Shown one piece after another: positions 25,159 through 33,318 of a DNA stretch of 64,000 nt. A program made the translations under genes and the position numbers. A model generated the notes under the pieces. The model was not told the origin of the DNA, made no database searches, and was given only the letters and a program-made list of their open reading frames with translations. Source of the DNA: JAUCQB01 sp964586235 (GTDB lineage Bacteria > Planctomycetota > Phycisphaerae > UBA1845 > PWPN01). The stretch is taken from positions 1 through 64,000 of the forward strand of contig CAZPIO010000020.1 of NCBI GenBank assembly GCA_964586235.1. Direction: 5' to 3'. The first letter of the stretch is position 1. The number at the start of each line of letters is the position of its first letter.

Positions 25159-26238
25159 ATGATGAGTTCCATAGTAGCCCGCCGCTTAGTGGCCGGTCTG
25201 ATCGGTATCATCCTGGCCATGTCGGCGGGGTGTGGCCGGTGGCCGCCGGGGTATCTGCCATCGGCTGTTTTTGGCGAACTCCGCCTTCTGAGCCAGATGG
25301 TCGCCATCGAGTCGGCCCTCGATGACCCGACCCTGTCGGAGGAAGAACGCGACAAGCTGGCGTTCCTGCTTCGCGCCCGGGACTATTGCCAGGACGTGGT
25401 AGGCCTCAAGGTGGGCAACAACTTCCAGGAATTCGTCAACCTGCACGGTAAGTCGTTGGCCTGGAACCTGACCGCCTCCCGGAAAGACGCTTTCGAGCCC
25501 TACATGTGGTACGTTCCGTTTGCCGGGCGGCTGCCTTATCTGGGCTTCTTCAGTCGCGACCAGGCCGTGGCGGAGCGATCGATCCTGGTCGACGCCGGTT
25601 ACGATACCTTCATCTACGAGGTGGATGCTTTCGCCCTGCCCTTCCTGCCGGATCCGGTGACATCGCGGATCCTCCGACGCAACTATCCGGACCTCGCCGA
25701 CACGGTGGCTCACGAGCTGACGCACAATACCGTGATGTCGAAGACAGACGTTGTCTTCAGCGAGTCTCTGGCTGTGTTCGTCGGCCGCAGGGTGGCCATC
25801 GAGTTCGTGGGTGTTGAATTCGGCGAGGATTCAGCCTTGATCGAGGAGGCGCTCAACCAGTACGAGGATTCGGACACATTCGGCGCCTATCTGGCCGACC
25901 TGACCGAGGAACTGACCGCCCTCTATTCGAGTGACCTGTCCTCCGCGGAGAAGATCACTCGTCGACAAGAGGTTTTCGAGGCATGGCGGGACCGCTTCAA
26001 GACCGAGGCCCTGCCCCAGATGAACAATCCGGAGGCCTACGAGGGTTTCGGCGACACGCTGCTGAATAACGCCTTCCTGCTGGTCAATACGCGATACAAC
26101 AGCAACCAGGATCTTTTCGAGCAGGCCTTCGAACTCGCCGGCCGCGACTGGGCCCGGGCGCTGGATCTGTTCGAGGCTGCTGCCGACGCTCCCGACTCGT
26201 TCCAGTATCTCACTGATATCGTGAACGCCGGGCAATAA
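25159..26238 (+). CDS. Predicted aminopeptidase lipoprotein (HELTH zinc motif)
   Basis: 359 residues, matching the predicted aminopeptidase family COG4324/PF10023. An export signal (LVAGLIGIILAMSAGC) with a lipobox-like end anchors it to a membrane. The zinc site HELTH is at residues 185-189, and FSESLAVFVG about 13 residues later supplies the probable third ligand Glu, the gluzincin arrangement. The family-typical GYLPSAVFGELRLL start and the FNNAxLL-like C-terminal region (TLLNNAFLLVNTRYN) are present. It probably trims peptides in the periplasm. A TATAATC box lies 34 bases upstream and a strong hairpin follows the stop. Confidence 0.85.
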   Translation: MMSSIVARRLVAGLIGIILAMSAGCGRWPPGYLPSAVFGELRLLSQMVAIESALDDPTLSEEERDKLAFLLRARDYCQDVVGLKVGNNFQEFVNLHGKSLAWNLTASRKDAFEPYMWYVPFAGRLPYLGFFSRDQAVAERSILVDAGYDTFIYEVDAFALPFLPDPVTSRILRRNYPDLADTVAHELTHNTVMSKTDVVFSESLAVFVGRRVAIEFVGVEFGEDSALIEEALNQYEDSDTFGAYLADLTEELTALYSSDLSSAEKITRRQEVFEAWRDRFKTEALPQMNNPEAYEGFGDTLLNNAFLLVNTRYNSNQDLFEQAFELAGRDWARALDLFEAAADAPDSFQYLTDIVNAGQ

Positions 26239-26272
26239 CAGCCGTCGAATCGCATCCATTCCGTAGACCGAC

Positions 26273-26303
26273 GCCGGCCGCCTCGGCTGTCCGGGCGGCC
26301 GGC
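26273..26303. terminator. GC-rich hairpin between convergent genes
   Basis: A ten-base stem, GCCGGCCGCC (26273-26282) with GGCGGCCGGC (26294-26303), and an 11-base loop. It lies between convergent stop codons. Neither strand has a T-run, so its role as a terminator is inferred from position. Confidence 0.4.
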
Positions 26304-26354
26304 ATCGTGACAAATCACCAACCATTCAGCGATTGCCTGGCAGTGCCGGCGAGA

Positions 26355-26924
26355 TCATTTTCGCCTGGCCGGCCCGGCATTTCCCTCGGAGTCGGGGCGT
26401 GGCGGACGCGGACCGCGAGGACCACCGTGACAGGGAGGCGGTGGCGGGGCGGCGGCCGCCTCGTCCTTGTCGATCTTGCTATCCTTGCTTATGTCGATGC
26501 TGGAGAAAGCTTCCTTCATCGGTGCGGTGAACTCTTCGAAGGTGACATATCCGTCTTTGTCCGTGTCCAGCCGCATGATATGGTCGCCCGGCTTGGGAGC
26601 TTCTCCGTCCTTGGGCGGCTCCGGACGCGGTGGACGCAGCTCATCAGCGCTGACCTGGCCGTCGGCGTTGGTGTCCAGCTTCGCGAGTGCCGTCGCCGCG
26701 CCGCTGATCTCGCTGGCCGACAGCGCCCCGTCCTTGTCAGTGTCCAGCGCGACCATGAGCGGGTTGGGCGGAGGCATGCCCGGGGGTGGCGGAGGCGGGG
26801 GCTGCAATTCGCTGGAATCGCCTTCCGTGTTCTTCACGGCCTTTGCGCGGGATTGTTGCGCAACGGCCAGGCCGATCAGGCACAGCACGCACAAGCCCGC
26901 TCCAAGCAAGCGTTTCGTTTTCAT
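26355..26924 (-). CDS. Exported EF-hand calcium-binding protein
   Basis: 189 residues with a signal peptide (LLGAGLCVLCLIGLAVAQ). A polyproline stretch (PPPPPPPGMPPP) is followed by four EF-hand-type loops: DTDKDGALSASE, DTNADGQVSADE, DTDKDGYVTFEE and DISKDSKIDKDE. Each keeps the x, y, z and -z ligands of a canonical calcium loop, although the last has Ser for the loop Gly. The C-terminus is Pro/Gly/Arg-rich. Such exported EF-hand proteins are abundant in Planctomycetota; the partner is unknown. The divergent neighbour is the sigma-factor gene. Confidence 0.85.
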   Translation of the reverse strand: MKTKRLLGAGLCVLCLIGLAVAQQSRAKAVKNTEGDSSELQPPPPPPPGMPPPNPLMVALDTDKDGALSASEISGAATALAKLDTNADGQVSADELRPPRPEPPKDGEAPKPGDHIMRLDTDKDGYVTFEEFTAPMKEAFSSIDISKDSKIDKDEAAAAPPPPPCHGGPRGPRPPRPDSEGNAGPARRK

Positions 26925-27233
26925 GAGGATACTCCTTTCGACAGCATGTCTGGGTACCCCAACGGAACCTCAGGCTCACCCACGGGGACGTCTTCTCGGC
27001 GACGAGACCGCGGCCCGTCGCTGGCGCTCCGGGTTCTGTCAGGTTTTCCTGGCCGCGGCGTGGACACTCCACGACGCCTGTTTATGGAAACGCGTGGGAC
27101 GCAGGGCTTTCTACCGCCCGACGCGGATTTTCCGGCTTCCGTCGCAACTTCGGGCGATCTGACTCGTTAGAATCCATTGTGAAGGGCAGCGTCCGGCCAG
27201 TGCCGGGCGCGGCCTGGCCAGGCCTGGTATAAG

Positions 27234-27893
27234 ATGCGCACAGCAATGAGAGAAGATCAGGACACCCCGGACCGCCGAGTCGAGCGGGTGCGCGGCGGAG
27301 ATCGCGAAGCCCTCGCCGCCGCCTTCGAGGAATATCGGCCCCGGTTGGCCAGGACGGTGCGGTTCCGCCTCGATCCTCGCCTGGCCGCACGACTGGATCC
27401 GGACGACGTTTTGCAGGAGGCCTATCTCGGCGCCGCCCAGCGCTGTGCCCACGTCGAGGGCACCACCGAGCAGTCGCTGTTCATCTGGCTGCGCCTGATC
27501 GTTCTTCAGACGCTCGCGGATGTGCACCGGCGCCATCTGGGGGCCCAGAAGCGCGACGCCGGTCTCGAAGTGGCGATGCGTCAACGATCGCCCTCCGCAT
27601 CAGCCACCATGTCGATGGCCCAGTGTCTGGTCGCCAGTGTCACGTCGCCGTCGCTTGCTCTGCGGCGAGCGGAACTGGCCGAACGACTGCGGGAGGCCCT
27701 GGACCGGATGGACCCGATCGACCAGGAGGTGCTGGCTCTGCGCCACTTCGAGGAGCTCGCCAACCACGAGATCGCGGAGGTTCTGGGCATCCAGCAGAAA
27801 ACGGCGAGCATCCGCTATATCCGCGCCCTGCGCCGGCTCAAGGAGATCCTGGCGGACGTCTCGGGAATGAATTCGTGGCCCTGTGGCCGATGA
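27234..27893 (+). CDS. ECF-type RNA polymerase sigma factor
   Basis: 219 residues. Region 2 (RLDPDDVLQEAYLGAAQRC, DNA melting and -10 recognition) and region 4 (LDRMDPIDQEVLALRHFEELANHEIAEVLGI, -35 recognition) are clear, separated by a linker. It overlaps the Ser/Thr kinase frame or lies 40 bases from its likely start, the standard planctomycete pairing in which the kinase may modulate the sigma factor or its regulon. There is no anti-sigma gene. An in-frame ATG at 27246 is an alternative start. A TATAAG box (27227) sits directly against the first ATG, which would suit a nearly leaderless transcript. Confidence 0.9.
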   Translation: MRTAMREDQDTPDRRVERVRGGDREALAAAFEEYRPRLARTVRFRLDPRLAARLDPDDVLQEAYLGAAQRCAHVEGTTEQSLFIWLRLIVLQTLADVHRRHLGAQKRDAGLEVAMRQRSPSASATMSMAQCLVASVTSPSLALRRAELAERLREALDRMDPIDQEVLALRHFEELANHEIAEVLGIQQKTASIRYIRALRRLKEILADVSGMNSWPCGR

Positions 27894-27933
27894 CGCCCCG
27901 CGAATCCGCGGCCTGCCCGACAGGAGCGACGCC

Positions 27934-30900
27934 ATGAACGAGCACAGCTCTGATCGCGACCCGATCGAAGAACTCGCGGCCGAATTCACCGAGCGTTGCC
28001 GGCGGGGGGAGCAGCCCTCCATCGAAGAGTACGCCTCGAAGCATCCTTCGATGGCCGACGACATCCGCGAGTTGTTTCCGATGATCGTGCAGGTCGAGGC
28101 CGCCAAACAGTCCGATACCAGTTGGTCGGGCCCGCGCCCCGCCGGTTTTGCGCCGGCACCGGAACGGCTGGGGGACTTTCGCATTATCCGCGAACTGGGA
28201 CGCGGCGGTATGGGGATCGTTTACGAGGCCGAGCAGGAGTCTCTCGGGCGGCGCGTCGCGATCAAGGTTCTGCCCGACCGGCATCTTTCGAGCCCGACGC
28301 GCCGCGAACGGTTCGAGCGGGAAGCCCGGACCGCCGCCGCTTTGCACCACACCAACATCGTTCAGATTTTCGGCGTCGGCCAGCAGGATGGTCATCCCTA
28401 TTTCGTCATGCAGTATATCCGCGGTGTCGGGCTGGACGCGATCTTCGCCAGGCTGGCGAGCCGGACCATGGTCCCCCGCTCGGACCGAATTCGACGCTCC
28501 CGGCTGGGTATCGGCAGCTTGGACCTTGTCCAGGTCGCGCGAGAGCTGCTCAATTCGCGCGGCTCCCCAATTCGGCAAACCGGGTCAGCGACGCCTTCCA
28601 CAAGGGAATCACCCGCCGCCTCGGCCGGGGTCCTGGCCGGGCTCCCCGAGCATGCTCCAGACGCCGCCGGTGGCCCGGTCGAGAATCACCCCGCCGCTGC
28701 ATCGCCCGCTGGGCAGATCGAGGAGTATTCGGACGAGTTGGCCTACTGGCGCAGTCTTGCCCGGCTGTTTGCTCAGGCGGCTGACGCGTTGTCCTTCGCA
28801 CACAGCCAGGGAGTGCTGCACCGCGACATCAAGCCAGCGAATCTTCTCCTGGACGCGGAGGGCATGCTCTGGGTGACCGACTTCGGACTCGCCAAGACCG
28901 ATGAATACCGGGAGTTGACGCAGACCGGCGACGTGATCGGGACGCTGTGCTACATGGCCCCCGAGCAGTTTGAAGGAAAAGGGGACCAACGCAGCGATAT
29001 CTACAGCCTGGGTATCACGCTCTACGAAATGGCGACGCTTCGCCCGGCATTTGTCCAGGAAGGGCGCAGCGGTTTGATCAGGGCGATTCTGCGGGAGCCG
29101 CTGTTTCCTCCCCGGCGACTCTGCCCTTCAATGCCGTGCGATCTGGAGACGGTCATCCTGAAGGCCGCGGCCCGCGACCCGCAACACCGCTACGCATCGG
29201 CTGCCGAACTGCGTGACGATCTGTTGAGGTTCGTGGAAGACCGGCCGGTTCAGGCTCGCAGGGTGTCGGCGGCCGAGAAGTTGTGGCGATGGTCCCGCCG
29301 GAATCCGGCACTCGCCACAACCACGGCACTGACGCTCGCTCTGCTGATATCCATCGCCGCGGTCTCTTCGGTGGCATATCTCAAGGTCCGCGCGGCCAAT
29401 GCCGTCGAGAGGCAGCAGCGTCAACGTGCCGAAGAAACCGCCAATCTCGCCGTGACGGCGCTCGACACGATTTTCGACGAGTTTGCGCCCGCCGGCCGTT
29501 CCGCCTCTCGGGAAGTCACCCTTGGCAGTTCGGATGAGGGTGCGCTGGTTGTCTCGGTTCCTTCCGTCCTGTCTCCCGAGACGGCCGCCTTCCTCAAGGG
29601 ATTGCTGCGGTTTTACAGCGGACTGGCCAGCCAGGAGAGCAACTCGCCTTCCCTGCTGCTCAAGATGGCCGCGGCGCAGCGCCGGGTGGGAGAGATCTAT
29701 GAGCTGCTCGGCCAATACGAAGACGCGAAGGCGGCCTACGCGGATTCGATCAGCCAGTATGAAGCACTCCGCAAGGCAACCCCGGGCGACCTGCACATCG
29801 AGGTTGCCCTCGCCCGGGTCAACAATCAGTTGGGTCAGGTTTATGCCGCGCAGGATGAAATGCCGGAGGCGCACGCTCGTTTCGATGCGGCGCGCCGGCT
29901 TTTGCAGTCGAAGATCGAGGCCGGCAGCGATTCTGACGAGGCGAGCTTTGAGCTCGCCAGAGCCTGTTACCTCCTGTCACGGCGGGTCGGCGCGAACACA
30001 CCCGTTTTTGAGCAGCCTCCCCCCGGCGGTCCACCCGGCTCTCCGCCGCGGGTGCCAGGCGGACTCGGGCCGGGCGAGGGTCGGCCGCCCGGGCCGGCTC
30101 CGCCTGAAGCGCGGTTGCCGGACGGCGAGCGAGATCCTCCTCCGCCCGCTCCACCGCCACCTGGCGAGCCGGGCGAGGGCCGCCAGCGCCTGGGTGTCTT
30201 CGGTCAGGATCGCGATTATCTGCGGCAGGCGGTTGAGATACTGACGCGACTGAGCGACGAGAAACCGGGCGTGCCGGAGTACCGGCACCTGCTGGCGCTG
30301 TGCTTGTGTCAGCCGAGCGGTCCGCCTCGTGAGGGCATGGATAAGAGCTTGCGCGGGTTAGGTGCCGCAGGTAGCTCGCCCGCTCCCGCAATGGCGGACA
30401 GGTTGCCGGTAGTACCCGGCGGCCCACCCTCCGGCATTCTGGAGAAAGGCGAGGCGGACTCGATTGACCGGGCCGTGGCCATTCTTGAGAAACTGGTTGC
30501 GGAGTTTCCACTCAGGCCCCAATACCAATTCGATCTGAGCGAGGCATATGCGATGCAGGATCGCGGGCCGGACGCGGCGGATCGGCTCGAGAAGGCGGCT
30601 GAGATCATGCGGAAGCTTGTGGACCAGTGGCCGCACGTCCCGAGCTATCGATTCCTGCTCGCGCACGTTCACTTTCGCCTTTCACACGCGCATTTGCGGG
30701 ATGCAAAGCCTGAGGCTGCTCTGACCGAGCTTCGCCGGGCGATTGATCTGCAGAATGCACTGACAGAGCGGTTTCCCGCGGTCCCGACCTATGCCATGGC
30801 CGCTGCTTCCTACGAATCCGCGATGGGGCGACTCTATGAGGAGCAGTCCCGGCATGAGCAGGCCCGGGCCCTGCTCGAGTCCGCGGCTGGTCGAATGGAC

Positions 30901-31113
30901 TTACTGGCCGCCGCTGTGGGCTATAAACCGCACGTCAGGTGGATGGCGATCCGCTGTTACGATCAACTTGCCCATGTGTATGACAGCCTGGGCGAAACGA
31001 GACTCTCGCGGGATACCCGGCGGAAGGCGGTGGCTTTCCGCATGCCGCCAAGCCCATCGGGTCCGTGGGCTCTGCCATCAACGCGCCCGTTCGGTGTCCG
31101 GGGGCCCGGATAG
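27934..31113 (+). CDS. Transmembrane Ser/Thr protein kinase with TPR sensor region
   Basis: 1059 residues from ATG 27934 (AGGAG seven bases upstream); GTG 27883, overlapping the sigma gene, is less likely. Kinase domain about residues 81-430: glycine loop GRGGMG 89-94, Lys111, HRDIKPAN 296-303, DFG 317-319. Roughly 95 residues (175-270) rich in Ala, Pro and Arg are inserted between the N-lobe and the helix before HRD. One membrane helix (458-485, TALTLALLISIAAVSSVAYL) separates it from an outer region with TPR-like helices (about 540-690 and 815-1040), interrupted by a Pro/Gly-rich stretch around 690-760 and another linker near 800. It follows the sigma gene, so a signalling pair is likely. 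Confidence 0.9.
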   Translation: MNEHSSDRDPIEELAAEFTERCRRGEQPSIEEYASKHPSMADDIRELFPMIVQVEAAKQSDTSWSGPRPAGFAPAPERLGDFRIIRELGRGGMGIVYEAEQESLGRRVAIKVLPDRHLSSPTRRERFEREARTAAALHHTNIVQIFGVGQQDGHPYFVMQYIRGVGLDAIFARLASRTMVPRSDRIRRSRLGIGSLDLVQVARELLNSRGSPIRQTGSATPSTRESPAASAGVLAGLPEHAPDAAGGPVENHPAAASPAGQIEEYSDELAYWRSLARLFAQAADALSFAHSQGVLHRDIKPANLLLDAEGMLWVTDFGLAKTDEYRELTQTGDVIGTLCYMAPEQFEGKGDQRSDIYSLGITLYEMATLRPAFVQEGRSGLIRAILREPLFPPRRLCPSMPCDLETVILKAAARDPQHRYASAAELRDDLLRFVEDRPVQARRVSAAEKLWRWSRRNPALATTTALTLALLISIAAVSSVAYLKVRAANAVERQQRQRAEETANLAVTALDTIFDEFAPAGRSASREVTLGSSDEGALVVSVPSVLSPETAAFLKGLLRFYSGLASQESNSPSLLLKMAAAQRRVGEIYELLGQYEDAKAAYADSISQYEALRKATPGDLHIEVALARVNNQLGQVYAAQDEMPEAHARFDAARRLLQSKIEAGSDSDEASFELARACYLLSRRVGANTPVFEQPPPGGPPGSPPRVPGGLGPGEGRPPGPAPPEARLPDGERDPPPPAPPPPGEPGEGRQRLGVFGQDRDYLRQAVEILTRLSDEKPGVPEYRHLLALCLCQPSGPPREGMDKSLRGLGAAGSSPAPAMADRLPVVPGGPPSGILEKGEADSIDRAVAILEKLVAEFPLRPQYQFDLSEAYAMQDRGPDAADRLEKAAEIMRKLVDQWPHVPSYRFLLAHVHFRLSHAHLRDAKPEAALTELRRAIDLQNALTERFPAVPTYAMAAASYESAMGRLYEEQSRHEQARALLESAAGRMDLLAAAVGYKPHVRWMAIRCYDQLAHVYDSLGETRLSRDTRRKAVAFRMPPSPSGPWALPSTRPFGVRGPG

Positions 31114-31277
31114 GCAGCCGGCATGCACGGAACCTGGTGTTGTGCGTCAAAGCCGGAGCGTCACCCTGTTGCGAGGGTGGCATGGCGAAGCTGGCGCCGC
31201 CATGTTCGTCGGAGCAGCACACATGGCGGTGCCCCGATTCTATTGGGGCTTGGCCACGCCACGCCGGAGGTAGAAGA

Positions 31278-31300
31278 CACTGGCGGGCGAGCCGCCAGTG
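31278..31300. repeat. CACTGGCGG hairpin element
   Basis: Perfect nine-base stem, CACTGGCGG (31278-31286), loop GCGAG, CCGCCAGTG (31292-31300). The same stem with a different loop occurs inside a reading frame at 47306-47328. Confidence 0.65.
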
Positions 31301-31338
31301 GCACCTGGCCGGTGGCAAACAGAGCCGGGCCTGGGTGG

Positions 31339-32763
31339 TCATGTTTCGCGGATCAGCGTGAAGCCCGCCAGCGTGGTGATCTGTTCCACCGCCCGTTTGT
31401 GGTCGCCGTAGAATGTGACCCGGTGCCAGCCCCAGCGGTCCCACTCGCTCAGCAGCTTGTCGACGTCGCCGATGATCTCCGCGGCCAGCTTGGTCCGGCA
31501 GCTCCTGTGATCGTCGATGTTGGCGACCGTTTTGGCCTGGTGAATGAGGACCTCCTTGCGCGTCGGGGCGACCTGCAGTGTGGTGACGACCTGTCCCAGT
31601 GGCATCAGCGAGTTGATCGATGCGCCCTTGCGGTCTTCGGCGTGCGAGCGGATCTCGTACGCGTTCGCCGCGCCGGCCGGCCCATGCACCTTGGTGGGCG
31701 CAACGCAGTGGATGTACACCACGCGGTTGGTCGCCGTGTCGACCACCGGATCGCTGATGAAGCCCGGCTTGCCGACCAGGTACTTCATGATCAGCATGGT
31801 GATGGTCGACTGGACGTCGGCTTCGCACGCCCCGACCCGGCCGTCGTCATTGAGCTGGCAGAAGCCGAGGCACGGATAGGCGTGCGTGTGGCCGCCGTAG
31901 ACGCCGCCGAGGCAGTTCATGGTCACGGCCTGGGCGTTGTGCCGGGCGAGCAGTTGCTGCAGGGCCAGGTACATCGCGGCCGACTTCTCGATCTCCTCGG
32001 CGGTCGGCTCGACGACCATGGCCGCCTCGGTCATCCATTTCTGTGCCTGTTTGCGGGCCTGCTGGCGGTCGGCCTTCTCCCACAGATCGTTGATCTCCTT
32101 GAACTCGATGGGCACTACCTTTGTCCCGAAGGTGTCCTGGATCGCCTTGCCGATGTCGCCCGGGTTACCGCCGATGACCAGGATGGTCGACGAGCGGAGC
32201 TTCTTGAGCGTTTCGAAACAGCGGATCGCATCGACAACGTCCTCGAACCGCGAGGAGGTCACGCCGACGGCCTTCATCTTGTTGCGCCTGGCCCAGGCGA
32301 TGTCCGACAGGATCTCGCCGGAAGCGCCGTACAGGTCGCCGACGAAGATGATCGGCTTGCCGGCGGCGGCGATGGTCTGGGCCGCGCCGGCCCACCCGCC
32401 GAGCATGTAGGCCACGTGGCCGTCGATGTCCTTGTCCGATTCGAGGATCTTCTTCGCATCGTCGGCGGTGTACGCCGTGGCCGGTAGGAACTCGCACCCG
32501 GGACAGGCCTTGATCAGCCTGTCGAGCACTTCCTTCGTCTTGCCCGCACTGTCGTAGCCGAGGTACGGCCAGCCCGGCTCGCTCTGCTTGCCCTGGTCGT
32601 CCTGCCGGTGATGCGAGAACACCAGGCGGATCCGGGTCTTGCCGGTGTCTGGGGCCGCCTGCTCGGCCCAGACAAATCGATCTCCCACGGCCAGGGCCCC
32701 CGCCACTCCCGCCAGAAAGGCCCGCCGATTCATGCAACGATCGCAGATGTGTCTTCGAGACAT
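31339..32763 (-). CDS. Tat-exported L-fucose isomerase-like sugar enzyme
   Basis: 474 residues from ATG 32763, with AGGAGG seven bases upstream. The N-terminus contains CMNRRAFLAGVAGALAVG, an RR-type signal for export in folded form (Tat). The body matches the L-fucose/arabinose isomerase-like family (COG2407): ACPGCEFLP early, VIGGNPGDIG mid-protein, CLGFCQLNDDGRVGACEADV and TKVHGPAGAANAYEIRSH later. An extracytoplasmic sugar isomerase is unusual, and the domain may serve another role. It is divergent from the aldo/keto reductase and cytochrome genes with which it may share a carbohydrate pathway. Function assigned at family level only. Confidence 0.65.
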   Translation of the reverse strand: MSRRHICDRCMNRRAFLAGVAGALAVGDRFVWAEQAAPDTGKTRIRLVFSHHRQDDQGKQSEPGWPYLGYDSAGKTKEVLDRLIKACPGCEFLPATAYTADDAKKILESDKDIDGHVAYMLGGWAGAAQTIAAAGKPIIFVGDLYGASGEILSDIAWARRNKMKAVGVTSSRFEDVVDAIRCFETLKKLRSSTILVIGGNPGDIGKAIQDTFGTKVVPIEFKEINDLWEKADRQQARKQAQKWMTEAAMVVEPTAEEIEKSAAMYLALQQLLARHNAQAVTMNCLGGVYGGHTHAYPCLGFCQLNDDGRVGACEADVQSTITMLIMKYLVGKPGFISDPVVDTATNRVVYIHCVAPTKVHGPAGAANAYEIRSHAEDRKGASINSLMPLGQVVTTLQVAPTRKEVLIHQAKTVANIDDHRSCRTKLAAEIIGDVDKLLSEWDRWGWHRVTFYGDHKRAVEQITTLAGFTLIRET

Positions 32764-32814
32764 ACGCTGGCCTCCTGTTGACTGACAAAGCGCAAACGAG
32801 AAAGGCATCCGCGC

Positions 32815-33148
32815 TCAGCCCCGGTGACTGAGTACAAGTCCCAGGTTTCGGGTGAGGCGATCCAGAACGTCGGATCGCAGCGTGCGTTCGCCGGTGAGGA
32901 ATTCATCCAGCGCCAGGGGGGGAATTCCGGCTTGGGCTGCAACGTCGGCCAGCGATAGGGGGGCTGGCGTGGATTGCCCGCCGCAACTCGCCGCTGAGCG
33001 TTGGCTCGTCGCCGGCTTCCTTACGCATCCGATCGCGGGCTACCAGGTCGGGGAGTTCGTCGGCGATGCGGCGGCGTTTGCGCCGCAACCTGGCCCGCTG
33101 CTGCCGAGTCAGGACCCTCGTGACTCGCCGTGTCTGCCGACTCTTCAT
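32815..33148 (-). pseudogene. HTH regulator gene interrupted by a frameshift in a C6 run
   Basis: From ATG 33148 (GAGG just upstream) the first frame reads MKSRQTRRVTRV through RIADELPDLVARDRM and SGELRRAIHASP. At a run of six C on the coding strand (plus 32958-32963) the natural continuation moves to another frame: LSLADVAAQAGIPPLAL, then DEFLTGERTLRSDV and LDRLTRNLGLVLSHRG before a stop at 32815. Joined by removal of one base, it is a 110-residue protein with a C-terminal helix-turn-helix like many small planctomycete regulators or antitoxins. Possible causes are a true mutation, an assembly error in the homopolymer, or programmed slippage. It sits between the sugar-isomerase-like and aldo/keto reductase genes. 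Confidence 0.65.
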
Positions 33149-33256
33149 GACCTCTTTACCCTGGTTCGGGCGCCTCACGAGCCGTGATTATACGCCGGCC
33201 GAATTCGCATCCCAAGTCGACCGGAAGCCGGGCTTCAACACGTCGTGCCCGTCCGC

Positions 33257-33262
33257 TATAAT
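33257..33262 (+). promoter_or_regulatory. TATAAT -10-like box before the aldo/keto reductase gene
   Basis: CTATAATC is 56 bases before ATG 33319; TTCAAC (33234-33239) is a weak -35 candidate at a 17-base spacing. Confidence 0.45.
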
Positions 33263-33318
33263 CACCGCCCTGTGGGCTACGTGTTATGTGGTGACCCCTT
33301 CAGGCAAGGAGAAAACTC

